Source: Basidiobolus meristosporus CBS 931.73 (taxonomy: Eukaryota > Basidiobolomycota > Basidiobolomycetes > Basidiobolales > Basidiobolaceae). Taken from it: a stretch of DNA of 20,012 nucleotides. Shown in pieces: positions 8,559 through 17,046 of this stretch. Position numbers and translations under genes: made by a program. Positions within the stretch are counted from its first letter, which is position 1; the number at the start of each line of letters is the position of its first letter. The notes beneath the pieces were generated by a model. It worked only from the letters and a program-made list of their open reading frames with translations, was not told the origin of the DNA and did not search any database. Location: assembly GCA_002104905.1 (NCBI GenBank), contig MCFE01001016.1, positions 1 to 20,012 of the forward strand, given 5' to 3'.

Positions 8559-11500
8559 TTAATTATGCCATATTCGTACGCAATGTGTGCTTTTCTTGCT
8601 TATTTCGGGTATCAGCTTCTCGGAGTCTTTATAGGGCCGTAAGTGATCGATGTTTACTGCAAATTGTAGGACTTCTCCTTGATCATCTTGTAGTAAGTAT
8701 CCTCCTTTTTGTAGCTTTCTTCTTATTGTGTATGGTCCCTCCCATCGTTGTGCAAATTTGTCCGCTCTTCTATTGCTCACTATATACCTTAGGACTCTAT
8801 CTCCTTCATTGAAGATCCGTGGCTGGGGTTGTTGTATGGATCGCAATATTCTTTTTTGTCTTCTTTCTTTTTCTGTTGTCATCGCAGTGATTCTTACTTC
8901 TTGTAACGTATGTTGTATTTCTTGAAGTCGAATTTTCCATGAATCTTCTACTAATTGCGGTTCTTGCGGTTGCCAATTATCCGGAAGAGTTAGGTTGTAT
9001 CCGAATAGTAAGTATGCTGGTGAGTATCCTGTTTCCTCGTGTCGCGTGGACCGGTATATTAATAGAACTTTGGTCAGTTCCAAGTCCCAGTTAGCAATTT
9101 CCTGTGTAAACTTTCCCAATAATCGTTTGATACTCTGATTCAATCGTTCTACTCGACCGTTACTTTTTGGTCGGTAAGCTGTACTGACATGAGCTCTTAT
9201 CCTTAGTTTCTCTAATAAGGTTGTGAAGATAATGCTGGTAAACTGTGTTCCTTGGTCACTGACCAGATGGCTTGGACATCCAAAAGTGGGAACAATCTCT
9301 GTAAGTAGGAAATCTACTACTGTTTCCGTTGTACTTTCTTTACAAGCTCTTGCTAATGGCCAGCGAGTAACGTAGTCCACACATACCAGAATATATTGAT
9401 TTCCGCGGTTTGTTTGCTTGATTGGTCCCATAAAGTCAATGCCTATGACTTCAAATGGCCGATTACATGCAATGTGTTCTTGTTCCAGGTAAGCAGGGGG
9501 AGGCTTATTCTGATATCTAATACATAGTGGACATTCTTGAACTACTTCTCGTACTGTTTCGTACAGTTGAGGTGCGCTGTATTTTTGCTTTACCAGGTCC
9601 CAGGTACGTGCAACTCCCAAATGGCATTGCTGATGAATCTCTTGCACCTCTTCTTTTCCCCGCCCTTCTGGCAACACCTCCCGGGTAGGTTGTCCTTGTA
9701 GGTATAATTTGCCATTTCTTTCTATAAATTTTCGACTAAGTCTTCTTATCGTGCATCTAATTTCTTTTGTGCAATTTTCTACCAATTTTCCTGTTTGTAA
9801 AAACAGTAGGACTGCGTGGTAATAAGGTAGTAGCAATCCTCTGATGTTCCTTTTTCTACTTTTTTTCTGAACCATAGTGCATATTTTCGTAGCGGTTTCT
9901 TCATCCCCTTGACATAACCTTGACAAAGGATCGGCTGGGTTGTTCTTTCCTCTTCGATGGTGAATTGAGAAATCGTATTCCATTAATATCATACTCCAGC
10001 GGGCTATTCTGCCAATTGGATTTGGCATATTAAATATACTTATTAGGGCCTTGTGGTCAGTATATATTTGGAATTTCCGTCCCAATAAATAATGTCGAAA
10101 ATGCTTCACCGCCCATACTACTGCAAGTCCTTCTAGATGGGAACTTGAATAGTTTTTTTCTGCTCCTTGTGTAGAGCGACTTGCAAAACGTATTACGCGT
10201 TCCTTTCCTTGCTCATCCAACTGCGATAATATTGCACCTAGTCCTTGTTTTGACGCATCCGTTGTGACTATAAATTCTTGCTCGTAATTTGGATATGCTA
10301 GAATTGGTGTATTGCATAATAATTTCTTCAATTTTTCGAATGTTTGTTGCTCTTTTTCCGTCCACGTGAATGGATTGTCCCTTCGAGTTAATTGAAATAG
10401 TGGTTGTGCTACTACTGCAAAGTTTTGAATAAACATTCGGAAGTATCCCACGGATTGGAGAAATGATAAGACTTCGTTTTTGTTTTGAGGTGGTCGCATA
10501 GATAAATATTTTTCTACTTTTTCTGGGTCTGTTTCTAGGCCATTGAATGTTATTATATGGCCCAAGTACCGTAGCTGTTGCTGCAAAAATTGGCATTTCT
10601 TCTCTTTTAATTTGAGCCCTTTTTCTTCCAAGATTGTAAGTACGGATTCCAGATGTGTAAGGTGTTCCTCAATCGTCTTGGAATATATTATTATATCATC
10701 CAAGAAAATTAACACGTATTTCCATAAAATATCCTGGAAGGCTTGGTTCATTGCGCGTTGGAAAGTGGCTGGAGCGTTTGTTAGTCCGAAGGGCATAACT
10801 TTAAATTCGTATAACCCATATCTTGTAACAAATGCTGTCTTCTCTTGGCTTCCCGGATCCATTAAAACTTGCCAGTATCCTGATGCTGCATCTAGGGTTG
10901 AATAGTATTTTGCATTTATCAATGCATCCCATAATTCTTCTATTCGAGGGAGTGGGTACGCATCTCTTTGAGTAACAGCATTTAGTTTTCGATAATCCAC
11001 ACAGAAACGGAATGTTCCATCCTTCTTTCGCACCAGCACTACTGGGGCTGCCCATGGTGATTGCGATGGTTCAATGATATTGTTTCTTAGCATCTTCAAG
11101 ATTTCATCTTGTATGTATTCATTTTCTTTCTTTGATACTCGGTAATATGTTTGTCTTATCGGAGCCGCCAACTTTGTATTTATTTCGTGTCTTACACCTC
11201 GTAGTTGACCTAGATCTTTGATGTCCTCGGCAAATATGTTAGCAAATTTCCTTAATAAGGTACCTATTTGTTCCTTTTCTTCTACTAAGACTTTTGGAGT
11301 TTTTTCCTTTTTTTCCATTGGTCTAATCATGATAAGCGAGATTTGTTCCTCTTCCTGCTCCGTCCCCTTGCGTCTAGTAATAATTGGTATCTTACATCTT
11401 CCTTCTGGGGTTCCAAACGATAACTCCTTCATCGCAAAGTCCAGTTGAATTTGGTATTTTTCGATCCAATCCATCCCTAATAGCAAGTTGCATGTGGGTT

Positions 11501-12878
11501 GATCGATAACTACCAAAGAATTTGGTAATACATAGTGGTCAATTGAAAGAGGAACATTTGGCACTATGCGCTTGCTTAAAAGTAGTTGTCCTCCAAAGTT
11601 ACGCACCTGTCGTGGGCAAGTATCCTGAGTTTTCAGCTGTAACTTTTGTTGCAAGTCTGCCGAAATAATACTACAGTTTGCCCCAGTGTCTATAACAACC
11701 GGATATTGCTTCTCATTGATACTTATAAGTATTCGTGCTACTCGAATATCCTCTTGCGGTTGTTCCTCAGCCTTTTCTTGTATATGATTCATATGTTGTT
11801 CCGTGTGGTTTAACTCTCGTTTCAACATAGGCCACTTTAAAAGACTTCGAATTGGAACAGGGATTTCCTGATTCCTTATTTGGTTTGCGACTTGGGTGAC
11901 ATCCATTGATGTTGTTACGCCAGATGGTTTTATCGTTCCCCCTCCAGTTTCTATTATCATGCGTTCTGTTTTTGGGGATTCATCCCTTTGTATCCATTGT
12001 CTTTTTTCCAACATATATATAGAATCTGTCATGTCTTCTACTACGTTGACCTCTGAATGGCCCCGATATTTGCCTTCCTCTTGCGAGGTATTTCCTTCTC
12101 TTTGTGTATTTGTTCCTGCAGTTGGTACTAACTTGAAATAAGGACAGTCCCTCAACATATGTCCGGGTTCTCTACAACCAAAGCATCTTCGTTCCCTTCT
12201 TGGAGAGTTGTGGTTTGAACTGGGGATAGAACTAGAATTTGTCTTCTGACTGGCTAACAAATTAAGTTCCATTCGATCAAATTTAGCTGCCAGTTTATCC
12301 AGTTGACTATCCCATGACGTTGTTGGCGGAGTTGATAATGTTGCATGTGTTTTCTCATTGATATTTTCCTTTGTCTGGCCTCCTAGACATTGTTCCTCCT
12401 CCTCAGCAAAAGCAATTGCTTCACCCAGAGTTGTGGGTCTACGTTTTCTGACCTCCATTCGGATCTTAGAGTGAAGAACATCAAGAAACACTTCGATCTT
12501 ATCTTCCTCCAGGGAGTATCCCAACCTTGCAAATAATCTTAATACTTTTGCGGCAATTTCCGCTACTGATTCATCTTTCTGTCGTAAATTCTTCAGGTTT
12601 TGACGCCATGCATCCATTCTTGCCATTGTAACGTATTTTTCCTTGAATCTTTGCTTAAAGGTTTCCCAATCTGTCAAAAGCCCTTCATTTTCTTCATACC
12701 AAGTAGCTGCCAGTTCCTTCATGTAAGCACCTGCAATCGTTGGAAGATCTGCTAGATCCCATCGATTTGCTTTTTGACTTACTTCACATTCCCGTAGCCA
12801 AGCAATAGGATCTTCGGTCTGATATCCCGAGAAATTGCTAATTGTGACCAGTCTTCGTTCCCGTTGTAGCGTGGTCAT
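8559..12878 (-). CDS. Ty3/gypsy Gag-Pol polyprotein, intact, 1439 aa
   Basis: A single frame from ATG 12878 to TAA at 8561-8559 encodes all retrotransposon functions. Seen in order: a retrotransposon Gag domain (about 20-165); a CCHC zinc knuckle, CX2CX4HX4C, at 232-245; an aspartic protease with DTGA at 397-400; reverse transcriptase (about 580-760) with the catalytic LDD at 726-728; RNase H with D874, E916 and D941; integrase with zinc-binding H1082, H1086, C1116 and C1119 and a catalytic D1148, D1208, E1244 triad (DX35E); and a GPY/F module at about 1381-1416. About 23 residues follow the module, with no chromodomain recognised. Gag and Pol are fused without a frameshift or stop, so any excess of Gag must come from processing or degradation. 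The protein makes particles, copies the RNA and integrates the cDNA. The start lies 69 bp inside the 5' LTR. Confidence 0.97.
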   Translation of the reverse strand: MTTLQRERRLVTISNFSGYQTEDPIAWLRECEVSQKANRWDLADLPTIAGAYMKELAATWYEENEGLLTDWETFKQRFKEKYVTMARMDAWRQNLKNLRQKDESVAEIAAKVLRLFARLGYSLEEDKIEVFLDVLHSKIRMEVRKRRPTTLGEAIAFAEEEEQCLGGQTKENINEKTHATLSTPPTTSWDSQLDKLAAKFDRMELNLLASQKTNSSSIPSSNHNSPRRERRCFGCREPGHMLRDCPYFKLVPTAGTNTQREGNTSQEEGKYRGHSEVNVVEDMTDSIYMLEKRQWIQRDESPKTERMIIETGGGTIKPSGVTTSMDVTQVANQIRNQEIPVPIRSLLKWPMLKRELNHTEQHMNHIQEKAEEQPQEDIRVARILISINEKQYPVVIDTGANCSIISADLQQKLQLKTQDTCPRQVRNFGGQLLLSKRIVPNVPLSIDHYVLPNSLVVIDQPTCNLLLGMDWIEKYQIQLDFAMKELSFGTPEGRCKIPIITRRKGTEQEEEQISLIMIRPMEKKEKTPKVLVEEKEQIGTLLRKFANIFAEDIKDLGQLRGVRHEINTKLAAPIRQTYYRVSKKENEYIQDEILKMLRNNIIEPSQSPWAAPVVLVRKKDGTFRFCVDYRKLNAVTQRDAYPLPRIEELWDALINAKYYSTLDAASGYWQVLMDPGSQEKTAFVTRYGLYEFKVMPFGLTNAPATFQRAMNQAFQDILWKYVLIFLDDIIIYSKTIEEHLTHLESVLTILEEKGLKLKEKKCQFLQQQLRYLGHIITFNGLETDPEKVEKYLSMRPPQNKNEVLSFLQSVGYFRMFIQNFAVVAQPLFQLTRRDNPFTWTEKEQQTFEKLKKLLCNTPILAYPNYEQEFIVTTDASKQGLGAILSQLDEQGKERVIRFASRSTQGAEKNYSSSHLEGLAVVWAVKHFRHYLLGRKFQIYTDHKALISIFNMPNPIGRIARWSMILMEYDFSIHHRRGKNNPADPLSRLCQGDEETATKICTMVQKKSRKRNIRGLLLPYYHAVLLFLQTGKLVENCTKEIRCTIRRLSRKFIERNGKLYLQGQPTREVLPEGRGKEEVQEIHQQCHLGVARTWDLVKQKYSAPQLYETVREVVQECPLCIRYQNKPPPAYLEQEHIACNRPFEVIGIDFMGPIKQTNRGNQYILVCVDYVTRWPLARACKESTTETVVDFLLTEIVPTFGCPSHLVSDQGTQFTSIIFTTLLEKLRIRAHVSTAYRPKSNGRVERLNQSIKRLLGKFTQEIANWDLELTKVLLIYRSTRHEETGYSPAYLLFGYNLTLPDNWQPQEPQLVEDSWKIRLQEIQHTLQEVRITAMTTEKERRQKRILRSIQQPQPRIFNEGDRVLRYIVSNRRADKFAQRWEGPYTIRRKLQKGGYLLQDDQGEVLQFAVNIDHLRPYKDSEKLIPEISKKSTHCVRIWHN

Positions 12879-12924
12879 CTTCCGTTCTTTTAGTAAGAGA
12901 TAGATTCCTTTTGTTTAATACTAC

Positions 12925-12943
12925 CCCCTGCTGTGAGCACCAA
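12925..12943 (-). other. Candidate primer-binding site
   Basis: On the minus strand, 3 nt after the 5' LTR, lies TGGTGCTCACAGCAGGGGG. TGG is the complement of a tRNA CCA end, so this would pair with a tRNA ending ...CTGTGAGCACCA. The tRNA is not identified, and it is neither of the two tRNAs in this window. Position and the TGG start are standard for an LTR-element PBS. Confidence 0.6.
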
Positions 12944-12946
12944 TTC

Positions 12947-13274
12947 TGTTACGTACTTAAAGAGTAATGTCCTTTAGAGAGTACGAAAAAGGGATAACCT
13001 ATATGTTATCTTGTAGATTCAACGGGGTAGTGTAAGAATATCTCTTAAAAAGGTTAGGGTGGTGACTTCGTAGAAATATATTCAAACTAATATTCGTTCC
13101 TACTACGCTCTTCTGCCTATAACCAAAACTCCCTTTTTATTTAGTTACTTGTTTGGTATTTATACCTTGTTGTGAGTCTGGTGATTTGTCTTTGATTTGT
13201 TTTTCCCTGGCTACTAAGTCGTCTTTGTATGCGTTGATGTCACTTAGCATCGAGTGACTCTTTACTCTGTAACA
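12947..13274 (-). repeat. 5' LTR of the gypsy element
   Basis: 328 bp, apparently identical to the copy at 8171-8498. As the transcribed LTR it would carry the promoter. It abuts GTTG at 13275-13278 and lies 10 bp from the tRNA-Pro gene. Confidence 0.95.
13157..13164 (-). promoter_or_regulatory. Candidate TATA box in the 5' LTR
   Basis: TATAAATA on the minus strand lies within the palindrome GGTATTTATACC, about 280 bp upstream of the gag-pol ATG. It is conserved in the solo LTR. It would drive genomic RNA away from the tRNA gene. Based on motif and position only. Confidence 0.45.
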
Positions 13275-13278
13275 GTTG
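13275..13278. repeat. 4-bp target-site duplication GTTG, tRNA side
   Basis: Direct repeat of 8167-8170. Six bases (AAAGAC) separate it from the first base of tRNA-Pro. Confidence 0.75.
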
Positions 13279-13284
13279 AAAGAC

Positions 13285-13356
13285 GGCTCAATGGTCTAGT
13301 AGTATGATTCCTCGTTTGGGTCGAGGAGGTCCCGGGTTCAATTCCCGGTTGAGCCC
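13285..13356 (+). tRNA. tRNA-Pro(TGG)
   Basis: A 72-nt cloverleaf. The acceptor stem GGCTCAA/TTGAGCC is perfect, with discriminator C. Anticodon stem CCTCG/CGAGG holds loop TTTGGGT, giving anticodon TGG. The T arm CCGGG/CCCGG holds TTCAATT, and box B is GGTTCAATTCC. No intron is present. A T4 run at 13357-13360 is the Pol III terminator. The gypsy element is inserted immediately upstream, so any upstream initiation context now comes from the duplicated site and the LTR. Confidence 0.96.
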
Positions 13357-13360
13357 TTTT

Positions 13361-14444
13361 AATCAGAAAACGAAATAATATTTTTGGATTTGCGATTTGA
13401 TAATGTTTGCAAGTCATCCTACATGGAATGTTTACACTTTATAATGTCATCTACATTATCCTATGGGGAATTGTAGATTTGTTTCTTGAGTGCTTTTGGT
13501 GTTCTCTCAACCAACTGTCAAGTTTATTACTCAATGCTTATATTACTGTTGCTGCCACCATTTTATTTCATTCCTGTCAGTATGAAAGGCATCACTACTA
13601 TGGACGACAGGTTTGGTACTAGAATACTTTTTTCGCATAGGATATTATTGAACCTTACTATGATACTGTGTCCGTTAGGGTCATCAAGCGGCCATGGCAT
13701 ATTTGTTGTTTTCCGCAAAAAACATTTGGCACAAGTAAAGCAACTAACATTTAGGAATACTGGATACCGTCTTTTATCAAGATACAATTAATGAGTTAGA
13801 ATATTCAATTGGCAAATAGCAACACACAATGCTTAAGAACGACCCAACAGGGAAAATAGTACGTAATGTTAACTGATTTGGGAAGAATCAAAGAGAGGCT
13901 CTACAAAGAAAGTTCAAGGTGTTAGGTATTAGTTACCAAGGCCTCTATTGGACAATCAATTACCTCTCTTTATTGGAAAAGCTACTTACAGGATAGCGTA
14001 TCTTAGGATGAGTGTATTGTGCTGGCATATATCAGCATTTTAAGGCGTTGCACTCGGGACGAATTAAGATCAACACTCGACTTGGTACTCATTGTTCATT
14101 AGTATGCATTGATTTTCATTTGATCTGAGTCTTTACCTGACTTGCGACCATATACACAAATCGTATTTGTCATTCACACTTCCTTATAACAAATAACTCC
14201 AGAGTTCCTGTTGCAGTTCTCTGCATGATTAAAGTTGGGGAATCTAGATTTTATTTCAGAGTAAATAAAAATCGAAGTTAAGGGGTGCCAAGAGAGTTTT
14301 TGTTGCCTGTCAAGGAAAGGGCCAGTCCAAATACGTATATAAAGGTACAATCTGCAAAGTTTCTGAATTACGTTGTACAATTACTAGGGCAAGACTTTTC
14401 TTAAGTAATCTTGAATGATTGATAATACCAGACTAAGGTTAATA
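13361..14444. other. Gene-free stretch between the two tRNA loci
   Basis: Several frames of 60-100 codons overlap on both strands at 13407-13791, but none has a convincing start, splice structure or family motif. No repeat or RNA gene was recognised. Confidence 0.35.
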
Positions 14445-14776
14445 CGAGTGTTACGTACTTGAGTAATGTCCTTTAGAGAGTACGAAAAGGGATAACGTAT
14501 ATGTTATCTTGTAGATTCGACGGGGTAGTGTAAGAATATCTCTTAAAAAGGTTAGGGTGGTGACTTTGTAGAAATATATTCAAGCTAATATTCGTTCCTA
14601 CTACGCTCTTCTGCCTATAACCAAAACTCCCTTTTTATTTAGTTACTTGTTTGGTATTTATACCTTGTTGTGAGTCTGGTGATTTGTCTTTGATTTGCTT
14701 TTCCCTGGCTACTAAGTTGTCTTTGTATGCGTTGATGTCACTTAACATCGAGTGACTCTTTACTCTGTAACACGAG
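14445..14776. repeat. 4-bp target-site duplication CGAG flanking the solo LTR
   Basis: CGAG at 14445-14448 and CGAG at 14773-14776 directly flank the LTR. The duplication has the same 4-bp length as at the full element, which supports both boundary calls. Three bases (CTA) separate the right copy from tRNA-Thr. Confidence 0.8.
14449..14772 (-). mobile_element. Solo LTR of the gypsy family upstream of tRNA-Thr
   Basis: 324 bp, collinear with the 328-bp LTRs. Differences include a 3-base and a 1-base deletion near the start and about eight substitutions (for example ACCTAT to ACGTAT, TTCAAC to TTCGAC, TAGCATC to TAACATC). The TGTTAC/GTAACA ends and the internal GATAAC/GTTATC inverted repeat are kept. 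It has the same orientation as the full element. It presumably remains from LTR-LTR recombination of an older insertion. Its right end is 7 bp upstream of tRNA-Thr. Confidence 0.95.
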
Positions 14777-14779
14777 CTA

Positions 14780-14851
14780 GCCTGCTTAGCGCAGTGGTAG
14801 CGCGTCAGTCTCGTAAACTGAAGGTCGCCAGTTCAATCCTGGCAGTAGGCA
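14780..14851 (+). tRNA. tRNA-Thr(CGT)
   Basis: A 72-nt cloverleaf. The acceptor stem GCCTGCT/AGTAGGC has one G-T pair, with discriminator A. The D arm is GCGC/GCGC. Anticodon stem TCAGT/ACTGA holds loop CTCGTAA, giving anticodon CGT (reads ACG, Thr). The T arm GCCAG/CTGGC holds TTCAATC. No intron is present. A T5 terminator lies at 14855-14859. The D and anticodon arms strongly resemble those of eukaryotic elongator tRNA-Met; the anticodon and G1-C72/C2-G71 pairs fit Thr identity. Confidence 0.94.
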
Positions 14852-14947
14852 TGATTTTTCAATTTTTGTTATTGGGATCGTGAAGATTTTGAAAACAACC
14901 CAATATCTTTGTATCCCATAATTTCTTTTACGTACGCATTATAAGCG

Positions 14948-14953
14948 TATATA
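14948..14953 (+). promoter_or_regulatory. U6 TATA box
   Basis: TATATA, within GCGTATATAGAG, lies about 30 bp upstream of the inferred U6 start. This is the usual place for the TATA element of Pol III-transcribed U6 genes. Confidence 0.7.
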
Positions 14954-14981
14954 GAGTGGTATAGACTTAGTCCTACGTCAA

Positions 14982-15007
14982 GTTCTTCGGAACCTCTGAC
15001 ACTTGAA

Positions 15008-15038
<31 letters not shown>

Positions 15039-15099
15039 GGCCCCTGCACAAGGATGACACGTAAATCTTGAGTGGACACCTCTTCGGAGGAAATTTTTT
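14982..15099 (+). ncRNA. U6: U6 spliceosomal snRNA
   Basis: The conserved U6 core is exact and uninterrupted: GGAACGATACAGAGAAGATTAGCATGGCC with the ACAGAGA box at 15022-15028, the catalytic AGC at 15034-15036, then CCCTGCACAAGGATGACAC forming the internal stem-loop. A 5' hairpin GTTC-TTCG-GAAC (14982-14993) matches the usual 5' stem-loop. A T6 tract at 15094-15099 ends the Pol III transcript. The RNA pairs with U4, then U2, and forms the spliceosome active site. The 3' part is odd: it carries an extra CCTC-TTCG-GAGG hairpin at 15079-15090. There is no intron, unlike U6 of some fungi. The 5' end is inferred from the hairpin and TATA spacing. Confidence 0.95.
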
Positions 15100-15592
15100 C
15101 GAGGAATGCTCTATGAATTATACACCCATCAAAGGTTGATATGTTGAAGTGGTAAAACAAACATACTATCAGTGTTAGATTAACTGGAATTTCAGATATT
15201 GTCAGTCCTCATATATCTTTAATAATTCCATTCTAAAATCACAATACTATTTTTCAGCCCAACCTTCCTATTAAAACTTGGTAGTAAAGGCATCATATAT
15301 GCCCCACTTGCTTGTAATCTCTAAGCCTGTTTACATATCAGTTTAATGTCTTACACATATTTTCTAATATTAAAAGTACTTTCCAGGTACTATTTATGTC
15401 TGATTTGTTGTATAGTGATGGGGATTCTGACATAGAGAACTTAAACTGCAGAAGAACTTGCATACTTATAATACTTCATAAATATAAGTAACTGACATGC
15501 CAAACAAATATGTTTTGATGTGACTATTTGGCTTAACCCTGAAACCTTCATATAAATTAAGCTTCCACCTAGCTTAATGCTTAAGTAATCAT
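15100..15592. other. AT-rich stretch downstream of U6
   Basis: No gene or repeat was recognised. I looked for a downstream box B of the kind used by yeast U6 and saw no clear match. Confidence 0.35.
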
Positions 15593-15650
15593 TGTTGTAA
15601 ATTTTGTAATTACATCTGTATACTCACCTAACCTAGTCACTTAGATTACT
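15593..15650 (+). repeat. Short copia LTR fragment, reverse orientation
   Basis: TGTTGTAAATTTTGTAATTAC...CACCTAACCTAGTCACTTAGATTAC matches the start of the left-hand LTR copies at about 198 and 439. Similarity stops near 15650, where unrelated sequence follows. It is opposite in orientation to the copia copies immediately to the right. Confidence 0.5.
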
Positions 15651-16100
15651 CAGGGTTAGGGGGATGATAATCACTAGACTTGTTCTGTTGGATAGTGCTA
15701 CATAGTGCCAGATTGATATGGCACTCCACAGCACTATCAGTTATTATAATTGCTACCTTGATGCCAATGGTAGGATACAGTTACTGGTAATTCTACTAAA
15801 TCTTACTTGAGTTGCTCAGAATAATGCATTCTTGCTCTATTTACTCTTTATAATTCTCCAGACACCTTTCTTTTGGTGGATATCTTCTTATATGAGTATA
15901 TTCTGCATTAAGGAGTATCTAATCTATTTTATATATTCTACTGCTTTTGCATATATATGACTTTTCTTTGTATTTACCTGTTACTTTGCTAAAGCTCTTT
16001 ATACATCCAAATGTATGCTTTACTCTCACTCTGAAATGATTAAATATCCCATTGTAGAGCTTCTGCTTCCTGCTAAGCACACCATTCCTTGGCTTCCTAT
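15651..16100. other. AT-rich stretch of unknown origin
   Basis: No coding potential or repeat was recognised. It may be old transposon-derived sequence flanking the 16101-16450 LTR. The segment at 15690-15750 contains GATAGTGCTACATAGTGCC and a nearby GGCACTCCACAGCACTATC, partly inverted copies that could form a small stem. Confidence 0.3.
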
Positions 16101-16450
16101 TGTTGTAAGAGTCTTGGAGACATTGGAAGTGATTGGGAGAACAAGCAGATTATGTGGTTTTCACTTGATCATATATTGAATGTAAAAGTAGTATTTATAC
16201 TTTTAAATGGTCTTGGCATAGAAAGCCCATAGAGTATGTCTAGGAAGATCCCAACAACATGTGTGCAAAGTTTGGGGCTGTTTGAACAACTTTGAGAGTT
16301 TTCATGTCTTGGGTACCTGATATTCTGGTGAAAATATTCTAAGTAAATCCCAACAAGGATTTTGGTTAGTATTCTCTGAGATTCAAAGGTAATGATCTAA
16401 GCAACAAAGCTGGGCAAGTATTTAGGTGGAATTAAAAATCTTTTACAACA
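16101..16450 (-). repeat. 3' LTR of the older copia copy (copy 2)
   Basis: 350 bp beginning TGTTGTAAGAGTC and ending TTTTACAACA, followed 11 bp later by the stop codon of the decayed copia polyprotein. It is recognisably similar along its length to 17047-17395 but diverged. No target-site duplication can be tested because the 5' LTR is missing. Confidence 0.85.
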
Positions 16451-16461
16451 CTCCCACTCAA

Positions 16462-17046
16462 CTAAATGTTCATACTGACTAGTCCTGATTTAGACCTAAG
16501 ATATTCAAACTTGTCTCTAGCTACTGGTTTGGTAAATATGTCTGCAATCATTTCATCTGTAGGACAGCATGCTAAGTTAACTAAGTTATTCTCTATAGCT
16601 TCACATATGAAATAATGTCTAATATATATGTGCTTAGTTCTATGGTGTATCCTGTGGTGAATCATCTGTCTTCAAAATTTTGTCCCCAATCAGCATCAGA
16701 GTATCCCACAAGATCCTGTTCTGAATTCTTACAAGTGTAGCTTAAGCAGATATCAACAGTTCCTTTTAGGTATCTACAAATCCACTTAACTGCTGCAATA
16801 TGATTGGATCCCTAGCTCTGATTATGCTAGCTGACAACTTGCACTGAATATATGATATTTGGACATGTTCCAAGCACAATATACATCAGACTGCTGACCA
16901 TAAATTGATAAGGAAAGTCAGGGCTTTCAGATAGCACCAAGCTCTCTTGATTTGATTGAGTTTTGACCAAGTGAAGGTTTGTCTCCATTGGGGTAGCTGC
17001 CAGTTTACAGTCTTCCAGTTGGTACTTCTTTAGTATATATTGAATA
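16462..17046 (-). pseudogene. Ty1/copia RT-RNase H remnant (copy 2), deleted and interrupted
   Basis: The minus strand encodes the C-terminus of a copia polyprotein: IENNLVNLACCPTDEMIADIF and KFEYLRSKSGLVSMNI match the end of copy 1. Further upstream, EDCKLAATPMETN matches the RT region. Compared with copy 1, about 223 bp of RNase H coding sequence (equivalent to 17588-17811) is deleted, which shifts the frame, and other breaks are present. At 17046 the RT sequence stops inside the IQ(Y/D)ILKKY block because the 3' LTR of copy 1 begins there. It is non-functional. Confidence 0.85.

Larger units (their letters stand above)
8171..13274 (-). mobile_element. Complete Ty3/gypsy LTR retrotransposon, inserted upstream of tRNA-Pro
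   Basis: A 5,104-bp element on the minus strand. LTRs of 328 bp at 8171-8498 (3') and 12947-13274 (5') begin TGTTAC, end GTAACA and look identical base for base. The internal region carries one open gag-pol frame. The element is flanked by GTTG on both sides. Its 5' LTR edge is 10 bp upstream of the tRNA-Pro gene and transcription points away from the tRNA. Identical LTRs and an unbroken ORF indicate a very recent insertion, so the element may be capable of transposition; this is inferred. A solo LTR of the same family lies at 14449-14772. Domain order PR-RT-RNase H-IN defines Ty3/gypsy (Metaviridae). Confidence 0.95.

Noticed and set aside
13486-13791. 101-codon plus-strand frame with a hydrophobic segment, and a 74-codon minus-strand frame across it
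   Set aside because: The minus frame begins at TTG, not ATG. Both strands are open over the same AT-rich sequence and neither shows a family motif.
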